From Acinetobacter nosocomialis (GTDB taxonomy: Bacteria; Pseudomonadota; Gammaproteobacteria; Pseudomonadales; Moraxellaceae): a stretch of 64,000 nt of DNA. Made by a program: the position numbers and the translations under genes. The stretch spans positions 372,001 to 436,000 of the forward strand of contig CP107049.1 of assembly GCA_025736915.1 (NCBI GenBank). The letters are read 5' to 3'. Under the pieces are notes generated by a model. That model had not been told where the DNA came from, did no database searches, and saw only the letters and a list, made by a program, of their open reading frames with translations. This document shows positions 45,452 through 55,116 of this stretch, piece by piece (position 1 is the stretch's first letter; every line of letters starts with the position of its first letter).

Positions 45452-45468
45452 GAATAGGAATAAATAAA

Positions 45469-47163
45469 ATGTTAGATCGGATTTACACAGCACAACTACA
45501 AAAAACGATAGATGCACTCTACATGGAGAATTATGGAGATTTTAAAGATCATATTTCCTATAAAAAGCCTTATCTGGCAATTACTCTCAATGATGAGTTG
45601 GAGCTCTATTTCAACTGTTTAAAAGTAGATGGTGTAAATCCTTTCTATGTTACCCAACCCGAAGTTTTGCTTCATAACCTCTTAAACAATACGACAACTA
45701 AAATTTCGATTTCTGAAGTTTTTAACTATTTAACCCAAGCAACTTGGTGGCCTTCACCACACCATCAAAAAGCGATTAATTACTGGCTAGATAACTTAGT
45801 AACGGCTGAAAAAATTCCTCAAATTTTACAGTCAGCCCTTTCATTTTCTTCACCTTTAATCAAAAGCGAGTTGCTATCACTGGTCGCTGATCGTCCATTT
45901 CATCCATTCGCTCACTCAAAAGGTGAACTTGCATCACTCACAACTCAAAAAGAAATTGAGGTGTATTGGTGGGCTTTTAAGAAAGATGATGTGATCAATA
46001 ATATGGAATCTGTTCCTCACAAAGAGCTTTTGTTATCAGAAGTTGAGGAAAGTCTTATTACTAACAAAATGGCTGAGCTTTCAGATGATTACTTAGCCCT
46101 GCCTTTGTTAGAGACTCAACATCGCTATTTAAAGCTTGATGAAAATAAGTATGAAGGTATTGACCTAAATCATGTCACCACAATTGGTTTACCGACTTCT
46201 TCTTTAAGAACGCTTATTCACAACACAAACCCTACTCTGCATTTAAAACTCTCGACCAATGCCAAAACATTAGGTGCAATCCGCTCTATGCCAGGCCGTT
46301 ATTTAATGAATGGACATACGGCTTATGATTTTTTAAATGACGTTATTAATGAAACTTCTTTATTAAAAAATCGCCTCTTTTTGAGCAATGAAACCCACTG
46401 GTGGGTACTGGGTAAGCGAGAGCCGATTGTAAAAAATTTAGGTGTAATCGGTTGCCAAGTCCGACATTTACCTGATTTTTGCCGAGACAAAAACGTCACC
46501 CCAATCACTATGTCAGCTTTAAGCTGTACATATGTTGACCCTTGGGAAACTTTAGGCGTTGAAGGTGACAAATGGTCATTACTAAAAGACTTAAGTGTTC
46601 ATTTTATTCAAACATTCTTAACACTTTGGGCAAAAGGAATCATGCCTGAATGCCACGGGCAAAACACCATGGTGTGTTATGAAAATAATAAGTTGAAATG
46701 CTTTGTTTTACGTGACCACGATACCTTAAGAATATGTACGACAGCCATTGAACAAAATGGTTTTACACCTCCGGTTTATACCATTGATACCAGCACGCCA
46801 AACAATCTTATCTTTACTCAAAATGAAGACTTATTTAACTACTTCATTACCTTAGGGATTCAAATTAACCTCTACCCGATTGCTTTAGCTGCTTTGAAAT
46901 ATACGGATCGTACAGAAAGCGATTTTTGGGAGATGGTTCAAGACATTATTCAAGATTTTGTAGAAACCCAACCCATTTCAGAACAAACAAAATCGCAAAT
47001 TCAAACTTATCTTTTTGACAATAAGACTTGGCCATTTAAACAGCTACTTACGCCTTTACTTGCGCAAGAAAGCGACTCAACAGGCATGCCAAGTAAAATC
47101 GGAACCACGCCAAACCCTTATCACAGCTTATCTGTTTCTAGCTATGAGACCATGGATATCTAA
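45469..47163 (+). CDS. IucA/IucC-family (NIS) siderophore synthetase, SbnC-like
   Basis: This 564-residue NRPS-independent synthetase forms amide or ester bonds by adenylating a carboxylate. Motifs: RPFHPFAHSKGEL (about 141), a nucleotide-contact region TTIGLPTSSLRTLIH (about 237), and a C-terminal FhuF-type part with MPECHGQNTMV (about 393). The C-terminal TTPNPYHSL is also family-typical. By order it corresponds to SbnC, which in staphyloferrin B adds 2-oxoglutarate. Start at 45469 with AGGA upstream; an in-frame ATG at 45394 lies inside the previous gene. Confidence 0.85.
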   Translation: MLDRIYTAQLQKTIDALYMENYGDFKDHISYKKPYLAITLNDELELYFNCLKVDGVNPFYVTQPEVLLHNLLNNTTTKISISEVFNYLTQATWWPSPHHQKAINYWLDNLVTAEKIPQILQSALSFSSPLIKSELLSLVADRPFHPFAHSKGELASLTTQKEIEVYWWAFKKDDVINNMESVPHKELLLSEVEESLITNKMAELSDDYLALPLLETQHRYLKLDENKYEGIDLNHVTTIGLPTSSLRTLIHNTNPTLHLKLSTNAKTLGAIRSMPGRYLMNGHTAYDFLNDVINETSLLKNRLFLSNETHWWVLGKREPIVKNLGVIGCQVRHLPDFCRDKNVTPITMSALSCTYVDPWETLGVEGDKWSLLKDLSVHFIQTFLTLWAKGIMPECHGQNTMVCYENNKLKCFVLRDHDTLRICTTAIEQNGFTPPVYTIDTSTPNNLIFTQNEDLFNYFITLGIQINLYPIALAALKYTDRTESDFWEMVQDIIQDFVETQPISEQTKSQIQTYLFDNKTWPFKQLLTPLLAQESDSTGMPSKIGTTPNPYHSLSVSSYETMDI

Positions 47164-47166
47164 ATC

Positions 47167-48372
47167 ATGCGCTCATCTCGCCTAGATCATTTCATTATTT
47201 TGCTCTGTCAGTTTTTTTCCACTTTTGGGCTCATGGTGCTGATTCCGATCATGCCGCTTTATATGGAAAAACTGACGGCGCATATGAGTGCTCCCACTAT
47301 CTGGGCAGGTTTGGCACTCGCGGCTCCAGCTATTGGCAGTTTATTTACAGCACCAATTGTGGGTCATCTATCCGACACATTTGGCCATAAAAAAGCCTTG
47401 TTACTGTCTCTGGCTGGCTTCTGTATTTCAATACTGCTCATGGCAAGCGCCCAGCATTTATACCTATTTATTTTCGCGCGAATTTTACTCGGTTTTTGCG
47501 GTCTCTCAGTCATTTTAAATGCTTATGTTTCATATCTCTCGAATGAGCAAGAACGAGGCGCCGCTTTTGGACAACTGCAAAGTAGTGTTGCACTCGCTTG
47601 CCTATGTGGTCCCGTACTCGGCGGGATATTTATGGATCAATGGCGGGTTGAAGTATTACTTAACGCGACAGCTTTTGTTGTGATGACACTCATTGTGATC
47701 GCGTCATTTGTATTAACCAATCCCGTTAAAACCGAGGCTTCAAAAACTAAAGAGAAATCTAAGCTTCCAGCTTTCTTTGATAGAACGATTTTTTCATGGT
47801 TAAGCGCTGGCATTTTGGTTCAAGCGGGCGGCTTTGGTTTGGTGTCCTGCTTCGTTTTATACATTAGTGAAATAAGCCAAAGTACTCATTCATCGTTATC
47901 TGCTGCGAGTTTAACGGGAACCATTCATGCGCTTTCATGGGGAGCAGCCTTTATTGCTGCAACCTATTGGGGAAAAAGAAATGATGATAAAGGAGATTCT
48001 TTTAATAACTTCATTTACGCATCTTTAATTTGCGGCATCACGATTTTCGCATTGATCTGGGTTTCGAATATTTGGCTAGTTCTTGTATTACGACTCATAC
48101 AAGGCTTTTGCTTTGCAGCCCTGATTCCTTCGATCTTACACACCATTTCTCTAAAAGCTGGCGCTCAAAGCCAAGGAAAAGTGATTGGTATTTCTAATAG
48201 TGCCTTTGTCTTAGGACAACTTATTGGCCCAATCACCATCACGCTCACCTACTCATTTTTCAATATTACCGCTGCACTAATCTGCACTTCACTATTTTTT
48301 ATCGGTGCGGGATTAGTGGTGATTTTGAACAGATTCTTAATGGATACAATTTTAGAAGAGGCACAAGAATGA
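47167..48372 (+). CDS. MFS siderophore exporter, SbnD-like
   Basis: The protein has 12 membrane segments in 401 residues, with the loop-2 motif GHLSDTFGHKKALL (about 75) and the motif-C region GPVLGGIFMDQ near segment 5. Its placement between synthetase genes matches SbnD, the staphyloferrin B exporter. It starts 3 bases after the SbnC-like stop, and the next gene's ATG overlaps its stop codon (ATGA at 48369-48372), so translation is coupled. Import, if any, would go through the TonB receptor gene downstream. Confidence 0.83.
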   Translation: MRSSRLDHFIILLCQFFSTFGLMVLIPIMPLYMEKLTAHMSAPTIWAGLALAAPAIGSLFTAPIVGHLSDTFGHKKALLLSLAGFCISILLMASAQHLYLFIFARILLGFCGLSVILNAYVSYLSNEQERGAAFGQLQSSVALACLCGPVLGGIFMDQWRVEVLLNATAFVVMTLIVIASFVLTNPVKTEASKTKEKSKLPAFFDRTIFSWLSAGILVQAGGFGLVSCFVLYISEISQSTHSSLSAASLTGTIHALSWGAAFIAATYWGKRNDDKGDSFNNFIYASLICGITIFALIWVSNIWLVLVLRLIQGFCFAALIPSILHTISLKAGAQSQGKVIGISNSAFVLGQLIGPITITLTYSFFNITAALICTSLFFIGAGLVVILNRFLMDTILEEAQE

Positions 48373-51300
48373 ACTCAATTATTACAACAGATGCATGGTC
48401 TTATAAACTTTTCGAACAGTACCTGAATACTTTCTTTCGTGAACTCAAAGTGAATCTTGAAGAACACATTATTCCATCTCAAGACTCTCCTTTATTCACA
48501 TTGTATGCAGAGCAACCAGATACCCTCTATTTTGCTTATACGTTTAATTCATCTAACACGATTGTTTATGGCGCAGTTCAGCACTTATCGACCACTGGTT
48601 ATCATCGATATCAGCGTGGTTTTGTTCTGCAAAATTTAAACGACAATACATTTAACTCACTCATCCACCCTAAAAAATTAGTGAAGCTCATTACAGATGA
48701 GCTGAATAGTCTATTTAAAGATAATAACCAAAATAAGAATCTGTATTCCGATATTGCCAATAGTATCGAGAATACAAAATTCTTTTTAGAAAATAAGCCT
48801 TCCCAATCAGCAACTAAAGCGTTAAGCAGTTTTCAAGCAACCGAACAAGGCATGCTATATGGACACCCTTTTCATGTGACCTCTAAAGCCAATTTAGGTT
48901 TCTCTAAAGAAGACATGAAAAAGTATAGTCCTGAGTTAGGCGCAAGTTTCCAACTCCATTACTTTGCGGTTCATTCTTCTCTAATCCAAAAACTTGTAAG
49001 TGAGACCGAACCTTCTCACCATATTGAAAATGAAGTTTTAGAAACGGCAAAAGAGCATTTGCAAGAGAACTTCACAAACTATGAGCTCATGCCAACCCAC
49101 CCTTGGCAAGCTAATTTCTTACTTCAACATTCATCTTTAAAGAAACATTTAAACAGCCAAGACGTGATCTATCTGGGAGCTTTAGGTCAAACCGTATGGC
49201 CAACCTCATCCGTTCGCACCGTGTGGTTACCTCAATCGAACCTATTCTTAAAACTCTCTATTGATGTGCGAATTACCAGTTTCATTCGTAATAACCCAAT
49301 GGATGAGATGGAACGCGCGATTGATGCGAGCAAAATTATTATTAATCACAAGATTAATGAGCAATATCCTGACCTTGTAATTCTGCCGGAGTTAGAGGCA
49401 AAAACAGTCAAAATCCCAGAGCTTGAAAGTTCATTTGGCATTATTTATAGAGCGGGGCTTACGCCAGAGGTATTAGAAAATACCCGAATGCTCGGTGGCT
49501 TGGTTGAAGAAAACGAAAACCATGAAATCCCGCTTTTAAGCTTTATTCAGCAAGCTGCACCGAATCAAAACTTACAATCGACCGATGCGAAAGACTTCAT
49601 TACTTTCTGGTGGAAACAGTACGTTAAAGTTTCGCTTATTCCATTAGTTGAATTGTTTGCAAACAAAGGTATTAGCGTAGAAGCGCATATGCAAAACAGT
49701 CTAATGGAATTTAAAAACGGCTATCCACATCGCCTTATTCTTCGAGATATGGAAGGCATTAGCATTGTTCCAGAAATGATAGAAGACGACTCATCTATTT
49801 CTGAAGATAGTACTGTCTGGTTCTCTCAAAAAGATGCTTGGACCTTTTTAAAATATTACCTCTTAATCAACCATATTGCTCATCTCATCAGCGCAATTTC
49901 GCGAGTTACGGCCATTGAAGAATTTGAACTTTGGCAAGCCACCCGTCTTACCCTCACACAAGAAAACTTTACTGCCAAAGGCAAGCAGTACCGCGACTTA
50001 TTAATTCATTCACTCACATTACCAATCAAGGCAAATATGTTAAATACGCTTTACCACAGTGGTGGCAATCCAATCTGGATTGAAGTTGAAAACCCTATTT
50101 ATAAATATCGCGGCGCAGAAGCGCTTTGCCCTCTTCAACCAACACAACAAACCAATTATAAAACCCTCGCAGAAAATCGCGTGATGGGCCAATTACTAGA
50201 AGCGCTTATTTTTGAAAATACTTTTAAATACGAGTTTTCTAAAGGTCAGATCAAGTTCTATATTTCCGATACTGTTTTCTATACTTGTGCGGCTAAACGA
50301 CACTTTAGTTTTAAACGAATTAAGTTAGATCCTTCAAGCTTAATCCGTTCTAATATTACGTTAGACGCTGAAACTCGCCCTAACTTAAAAACGCTACTTG
50401 CTGACCTCAAAAATATTATTGAAGCAGACCCAGTTAAATGGCAAAACTTTAATGATGAACTCAATTTAACTTACGTTAAACATGCGCAGACTTTGAGCCA
50501 AGCCCCTGCTCAACCTTTAAGAACTTTGCCGTACCTAGAACAAGAGGCACGCATCACCAACGCCCATTTATATCACCCAAGTTTTAAATCTCGTATCGGC
50601 TTCGATTTAAAAGAAAACCAAAAATATGCACCCGAGCTTTCTGAAGGTTTTACAGTCCAATGGGCGGCAACTCATAATAGTTTATGCAAACTGGTTTTAA
50701 GTGAAACCATTAACTTAGAACAGCTTTATAAACAGCATTTTTCAGAAAAAGATCTACAAGCCATTAACAATCAATTGAAAGAGCAACATGTAGATTTTAA
50801 AGATTATATTCTTACCCCAATTCACCCATGGCAGTGGGATAAAATTATTGAATTATATTATCAAGATGCAATCAGCAACCAACTGATCATTCCGTTAGAT
50901 ATTGAAGGTCCAACTTACTTACCACAGCAGTCGATTCGAACCTTGTCGAATATTAGTGATATTTCGGCGCTTTCTCTCAAGTTGGCAATGAACTTGGTCA
51001 ATACTTCAACCTCTCGTGTATTGGCACCGCATACCGTTCAAAATGCGGCAAAAATGAGTGACTGGTTGTATAACATTGTTGAGCAGGACCATATTTTAGA
51101 GAAACAGCGTAAGCCAGTTATTTTAAGAGAGATTGGCGGTCTTTCAGTTAACCAGCCGATTGCGCTACCTGTTCAATACGGCGCACTCGCCTGCATTTGG
51201 CGCGAAAGTATTTACAGCTACTTAAAAGAAGGTGAATCGGCCACGCCAGTAACAGGTTTGATGCAACTCGATATTGACCAAAAACCTCTCATTGATGAGT

Positions 51301-51896
51301 GGATTCAAGAGTATGGTATCGAGTTCTGGTTAGAAAAATTACTCACCAATGCTTATCTACCAATCATGCATATTTTGTGGTGCCACGGTCTCGCTTTAGA
51401 ATCACATGCGCAAAACATGGTACTGATTCATAAAAATGGCTTACCAGTTAAAGCGGCCTTGAAAGATTTCCACGATGGAATCCGTTTTAGTCGTCATCTT
51501 TTACGTGAGCCAGAGCTTTTACCTAACTTGCAAGATGCGCCAAAAGAACATGCCAAAATTAACCCGAACTCATTCTTAGAAACCCACTCTCCAAATGAGT
51601 TAAGAGACTTTACTCAAGATGCGCTGTGGTTTGTAAATCTGGCTGAGTTAGCAATTTTCTTAAATGAACATTATGACTTCGATGAAATCAAATTCTGGAC
51701 CATGTTAAGAACCATCATCAATCAGCATAAAGAAGCTCATCCAGAGTTTAGCGAACGATATGAATTGTTTAACTTTACAGATGACACCATTGATATTGAA
51801 CAACTCGCAAGCCGCCGTTTCCTTCCGGAAATTCGCTTAAGAGTACAAACTACACCAAACCCGCTCAGCCTTATTAAGGAAATTGAATATGAATAA
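48369..51896 (+). CDS. Two-module IucA/IucC synthetase (SbnE-SbnF-like fusion)
   Basis: One 1175-residue frame holds two complete NIS synthetase modules. Module 1 (about 1-590) has GHPFHVTSKANLGFS (165), PTHPWQ (241), SSVRTVW (280) and ITSFIRNNP (304). Module 2 (about 595-1175) has YHPSFKSRIGF (734), PIHPWQW (816), QSIRTLSN (855) and CHGLALESHAQNM (1009). A single NIS enzyme is usually 570-620 residues. In staphyloferrin B clusters the corresponding proteins are separate SbnE (citrate plus Dap) and SbnF (second Dap). No frameshift is seen at the junction, so it is a true fusion. It overlaps both neighbours. Confidence 0.82.
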   Translation: MNSIITTDAWSYKLFEQYLNTFFRELKVNLEEHIIPSQDSPLFTLYAEQPDTLYFAYTFNSSNTIVYGAVQHLSTTGYHRYQRGFVLQNLNDNTFNSLIHPKKLVKLITDELNSLFKDNNQNKNLYSDIANSIENTKFFLENKPSQSATKALSSFQATEQGMLYGHPFHVTSKANLGFSKEDMKKYSPELGASFQLHYFAVHSSLIQKLVSETEPSHHIENEVLETAKEHLQENFTNYELMPTHPWQANFLLQHSSLKKHLNSQDVIYLGALGQTVWPTSSVRTVWLPQSNLFLKLSIDVRITSFIRNNPMDEMERAIDASKIIINHKINEQYPDLVILPELEAKTVKIPELESSFGIIYRAGLTPEVLENTRMLGGLVEENENHEIPLLSFIQQAAPNQNLQSTDAKDFITFWWKQYVKVSLIPLVELFANKGISVEAHMQNSLMEFKNGYPHRLILRDMEGISIVPEMIEDDSSISEDSTVWFSQKDAWTFLKYYLLINHIAHLISAISRVTAIEEFELWQATRLTLTQENFTAKGKQYRDLLIHSLTLPIKANMLNTLYHSGGNPIWIEVENPIYKYRGAEALCPLQPTQQTNYKTLAENRVMGQLLEALIFENTFKYEFSKGQIKFYISDTVFYTCAAKRHFSFKRIKLDPSSLIRSNITLDAETRPNLKTLLADLKNIIEADPVKWQNFNDELNLTYVKHAQTLSQAPAQPLRTLPYLEQEARITNAHLYHPSFKSRIGFDLKENQKYAPELSEGFTVQWAATHNSLCKLVLSETINLEQLYKQHFSEKDLQAINNQLKEQHVDFKDYILTPIHPWQWDKIIELYYQDAISNQLIIPLDIEGPTYLPQQSIRTLSNISDISALSLKLAMNLVNTSTSRVLAPHTVQNAAKMSDWLYNIVEQDHILEKQRKPVILREIGGLSVNQPIALPVQYGALACIWRESIYSYLKEGESATPVTGLMQLDIDQKPLIDEWIQEYGIEFWLEKLLTNAYLPIMHILWCHGLALESHAQNMVLIHKNGLPVKAALKDFHDGIRFSRHLLREPELLPNLQDAPKEHAKINPNSFLETHSPNELRDFTQDALWFVNLAELAIFLNEHYDFDEIKFWTMLRTIINQHKEAHPEFSERYELFNFTDDTIDIEQLASRRFLPEIRLRVQTTPNPLSLIKEIEYE

Positions 51897-52659
51897 GCAT
51901 TCGATTTCTTTTAAGAAACGAATAGCAAATGGCGAGACGCTCTACGGAATCTTTTGTTCCGTAGCTTCGCCAATTAATGTCGAGCAACTAGCACTTGCGG
52001 GCTATGACTTTATTATTATCGACTTGGAACATACTTTATTTAGTACGTCTCAAGTCGAGACCATGATTTTAGCTGCTAGAGCCATGCCTCTTGATGTGTT
52101 TGTAAGAGTGCCGTTAAACGCGAACCATTTAGTTCTACCTCTGTTCGATGCAGGGGTAACGGGCATTGTGTTTCCGCGTATTGAAAATGCGGAGCAGGCT
52201 CAACAGGCGGTGAACTATTGCCACTATATGCCGCTTGGGCAAAGAGGACTCAACTCGACAAGGTTAAATCGATACGGCATGGATGATTTAGCGAGTTTTG
52301 TTCAACATGCAGCAAACGAAACGGTTGTCATTGCTATGATTGAAAGCTTAGAAGGACTACAACAACTAGATGAAATTTTAAAAGTAGAAGGTATTGATAT
52401 TATTCTTGAAGGTGCTGCCGACCTTTCTCAATCGATGGGAATGCCGTGGCAAACTAGCCATCCAAAAGTGAAAGAAAAAGTTCAAGAGATGTATTTAAAG
52501 ACTAAAAATAGTCAAAAGCATTTCTGTGCTATTCCCCGACAACCTGAAGATATCGCGGCTTGGAAACAACGATCTGTTCAGCTTTTTGTACTCGGTGATG
52601 ACCGAAGCATTATTCGCCGTGCCCATCAAAATTACCTAAATACTTTTAAAGAAATCTAA
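51889..52659 (+). CDS. sbnG: SbnG-like citrate synthase (HpcH/HpaI aldolase family)
   Basis: The TIM-barrel HpcH/HpaI family is shown by DFIIIDLEHTLFST (about 38), VRVPLNANHLVLPLFDAGV with RIENAEQA (about 70-105), and IAMIESLEGL (about 148). In staphyloferrin B loci this family member, SbnG, makes citrate from oxaloacetate and acetyl-CoA so that the siderophore can be built without TCA-cycle citrate. The start at 51889 has AAGGAA seven bases upstream and overlaps the preceding stop by 8 bases. It is the last gene before the receptor. Confidence 0.83.
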   Translation: MNKHSISFKKRIANGETLYGIFCSVASPINVEQLALAGYDFIIIDLEHTLFSTSQVETMILAARAMPLDVFVRVPLNANHLVLPLFDAGVTGIVFPRIENAEQAQQAVNYCHYMPLGQRGLNSTRLNRYGMDDLASFVQHAANETVVIAMIESLEGLQQLDEILKVEGIDIILEGAADLSQSMGMPWQTSHPKVKEKVQEMYLKTKNSQKHFCAIPRQPEDIAAWKQRSVQLFVLGDDRSIIRRAHQNYLNTFKEI

Positions 52660-52757
52660 TCACTATTCAATTTTTTGGGGGAATAGACTCCTACTCCCCT
52701 AATTCATTGAATAAATTTCAAATATATTATTTTTAAGCAATTAATAATATTGTTAAT

Positions 52758-52776
52758 TACAATGATTCTCATTTAT
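52758..52776 (+). promoter_or_regulatory. Fur-box-like site before the TonB-dependent receptor gene
   Basis: The 19 bases match the Fur consensus at 12 positions; AATGA-TTC-TCATT inside is a perfect inverted repeat. It lies about 40 bases before the receptor ATG, so the receptor can be iron-regulated separately from the operon. Confidence 0.65.
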
Positions 52777-52813
52777 AATTCGCTCAATTTAAAATCACTC
52801 TCAGGGCGAGATA

Positions 52814-55051
52814 ATGGGAAATAAGATAAAAAGTAATAAACTTTTTACAAGAAAGTCTGAAGTTAAAAATATCATTCCACTTCTTTCACTTGGTGGAGCC
52901 ATTTTCCTTTCAAATTCAGCATTTGCAGCTTCACCTGCTGAAACCACAGAAACAGAAAAGAAACCTGAAGCACTCCCTACAATTACAATTACTGCTTCAC
53001 GTGCAGATGAACTTTCTACTTCTGCCAAGCAAGTCACCAAACTTGATGAAAAACAAATTGAGCTTTTGAAAAATGGATCGTCTGGAAACATTGCGACAGT
53101 TTTAGCAAAAGCCGTACCGGGCCTATCGGACTCAAGCCGAACCATTACCGATTATGGTCAAACTTTACGTGGCCGTAATGCGCTTATTTTGGTCGATGGC
53201 GTTCCTATGAACCTTACACGTGATACAGCGAGAGGACTTTCAGCTATTGACCCTGAAAGTATTGCCAACATTGAAGTAATTCGTGGTAGTAACGCAATTT
53301 ACGGTGGCGGCGCAGCGGGCGGTATTATTTCAATTACTACAAAAGCTGCCGGCGGTGAGCCTACGGCTAAAACGGTCGTTGGCCTACAAACACCACTTAC
53401 AAATCTGCGTTCTAATGCTTTAAGTGGCGATATTCACCAGTATTTTACGGGCAGTTTTAACGCCTTTGATTATGCGCTCGACTTTGGTTATCAACGTATT
53501 GGTAGCCCATACGATGCAAGTGGTGACCGTGTTGCACCAGAACCAAGTCAGGGCGACCTTTACGATTCAAATGGTTATAGCATCGGTGGTAAGCTGGGTT
53601 ATCACATTGATGACAACCAATACCTACAGTTTGCTGCAAACTACTATAATGCCGAGCAAGACTCAGATTATGCATCTGACCCAAGTGTAAAAAAAGCTCC
53701 AGCAGGAACTGTGCCAGCCAAAGCGATTAAAGGCTTAAAGCTCAAAGACCAAAATAAAAACGAAAACCAAATCTACAATTTGACCTATAACCATAAAGAC
53801 TTTTTTGGTAATAAGGTTGATGCTCAAATTTATTACCGCGACTTCTTTACCCGTTTTTCACCGTTTGATGCCCGTGCAAATGCCAACCGTGGTAAACAAG
53901 TCGACCAGATTTATCAAGAAAATAACGTACTCGGTAGCCGCTTAACCGTGACCACTCCCCTTGAGTTTTTAGGTGATACCTCATTGGTTTGGGGTGGTGA
54001 CTTTAGCCGCGAAAAAAGCGAAATGCCTTTAGATATTTTCGACCCTAATATTTATGACCAATCTGGCGGTTTAGAGTTTGTAAAAATCGGAAAACTGATT
54101 TATTTACCTGAACTGACCACGCAAAGTGTCGGTGGTTTTGTGCAGTTAAAACACCGCTTTAATGATCAATGGTCAGCAGAAGCTGGTACACGCTATGAAG
54201 ACAGCTATGCGCAAATTGATAGCTTTGTTCCATTATCACAATTAGGCAAAACCAATCCTTACACTGTTCCGGGCGGAAAAGTGAAAGCTGATGCATGGTT
54301 ATACAATGCTAATGTGACTTTCTCTCCAAATGATCAACATTCAATCTATGCATCGTTTAACCAAGGTTTCCAATTACCTGATGTTGGTTTGATTATCCGT
54401 AATGCTGGTGAAGGTTTTAACCTTGGTTCATCATTCTTAGAGCCAGTAAAAGTTGATAACTACGAACTCGGCTGGAAAGGAAACTTTAACAACTTCTCTT
54501 CAAGCTTAGCGGTATTCCACTCTACTTCTGACTTAGGTGCTGTGCAATCATTCAACAATGGTTTGGTCCTAGCTCGAACCAAAGAGAAAGTTACAGGTGT
54601 TGAAGCAACGCTTGATTATCTAGATGATGCAAATGTGTGGGGAACTGGTGGTAGCGTTACGTGGATGAAAGGCCGTGAAAAACCTCAAAACGGTGCTGAA
54701 CAGGACATGACGGGCTTCCGTATTCCACCATTAAAACTCACAGGTTATATTTCTTATAGCCCAACTGAAACTTGGACGAACCGTCTACAAGCCACTTACT
54801 TCGGTTCAGAAGATTACCGTTTAAATGGTATAAATAGTTTTGGTCGCTACGATGTAAAATCTTATACCACAGCAGATTTAATCAGTAGTTTTGCGCTTAA
54901 CAAGAAAGACACCATGACTATTGGCCTAGAAAACATGTTTAACCGCAAGTACTACCCGCTTTATAGCCAATTATTAAGAACGAACGATAACACCAGCCAC
55001 TTAGTTGCAAATGGTATAACGCTTAAAGTGACTTATAGCCATAAGTGGTAA
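52814..55051 (+). CDS. TonB-dependent siderophore receptor
   Basis: The 745-residue outer-membrane protein has a long signal peptide (about residues 1-37, ending SNSAFA), a TonB-box-like TITITASRADE near residue 56, a plug domain (IATVLAKAVPGL, LRGRNALILVDGVP, RGSNAIYGGGAAGG), and a 22-strand-type barrel ending in an aromatic residue (TYSHKW). It is probably the receptor for the ferric siderophore of the adjacent locus, given its own Fur-box-like site and position right after sbnG. Ligand specificity is inferred from context only. Confidence 0.9.
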   Translation: MGNKIKSNKLFTRKSEVKNIIPLLSLGGAIFLSNSAFAASPAETTETEKKPEALPTITITASRADELSTSAKQVTKLDEKQIELLKNGSSGNIATVLAKAVPGLSDSSRTITDYGQTLRGRNALILVDGVPMNLTRDTARGLSAIDPESIANIEVIRGSNAIYGGGAAGGIISITTKAAGGEPTAKTVVGLQTPLTNLRSNALSGDIHQYFTGSFNAFDYALDFGYQRIGSPYDASGDRVAPEPSQGDLYDSNGYSIGGKLGYHIDDNQYLQFAANYYNAEQDSDYASDPSVKKAPAGTVPAKAIKGLKLKDQNKNENQIYNLTYNHKDFFGNKVDAQIYYRDFFTRFSPFDARANANRGKQVDQIYQENNVLGSRLTVTTPLEFLGDTSLVWGGDFSREKSEMPLDIFDPNIYDQSGGLEFVKIGKLIYLPELTTQSVGGFVQLKHRFNDQWSAEAGTRYEDSYAQIDSFVPLSQLGKTNPYTVPGGKVKADAWLYNANVTFSPNDQHSIYASFNQGFQLPDVGLIIRNAGEGFNLGSSFLEPVKVDNYELGWKGNFNNFSSSLAVFHSTSDLGAVQSFNNGLVLARTKEKVTGVEATLDYLDDANVWGTGGSVTWMKGREKPQNGAEQDMTGFRIPPLKLTGYISYSPTETWTNRLQATYFGSEDYRLNGINSFGRYDVKSYTTADLISSFALNKKDTMTIGLENMFNRKYYPLYSQLLRTNDNTSHLVANGITLKVTYSHKW

Positions 55052-55077
55052 GAACTTTGGTTAGTCCCTAATACAGT

Positions 55078-55101
55078 AAAAGCCCCAACCTCGGGGCTTT
55101 T
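55078..55101 (+). terminator. Terminator after the receptor gene
   Basis: AAAAGCCCC pairs with GGGGCTTTT (9 bp, 6-base loop) followed by ATTTTTA; shared with the convergent TetR gene. Confidence 0.9.
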
Positions 55102-55116
55102 ATTTTTAGAGTATTT

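Noticed and set aside
43412..52659. Known acinetobactin, baumannoferrin or fimsbactin cluster
   Set aside because: There is no NRPS, aryl acid or hydroxamate gene; SbnA/SbnB/SbnG-type genes define a citrate-diaminopropionate route.
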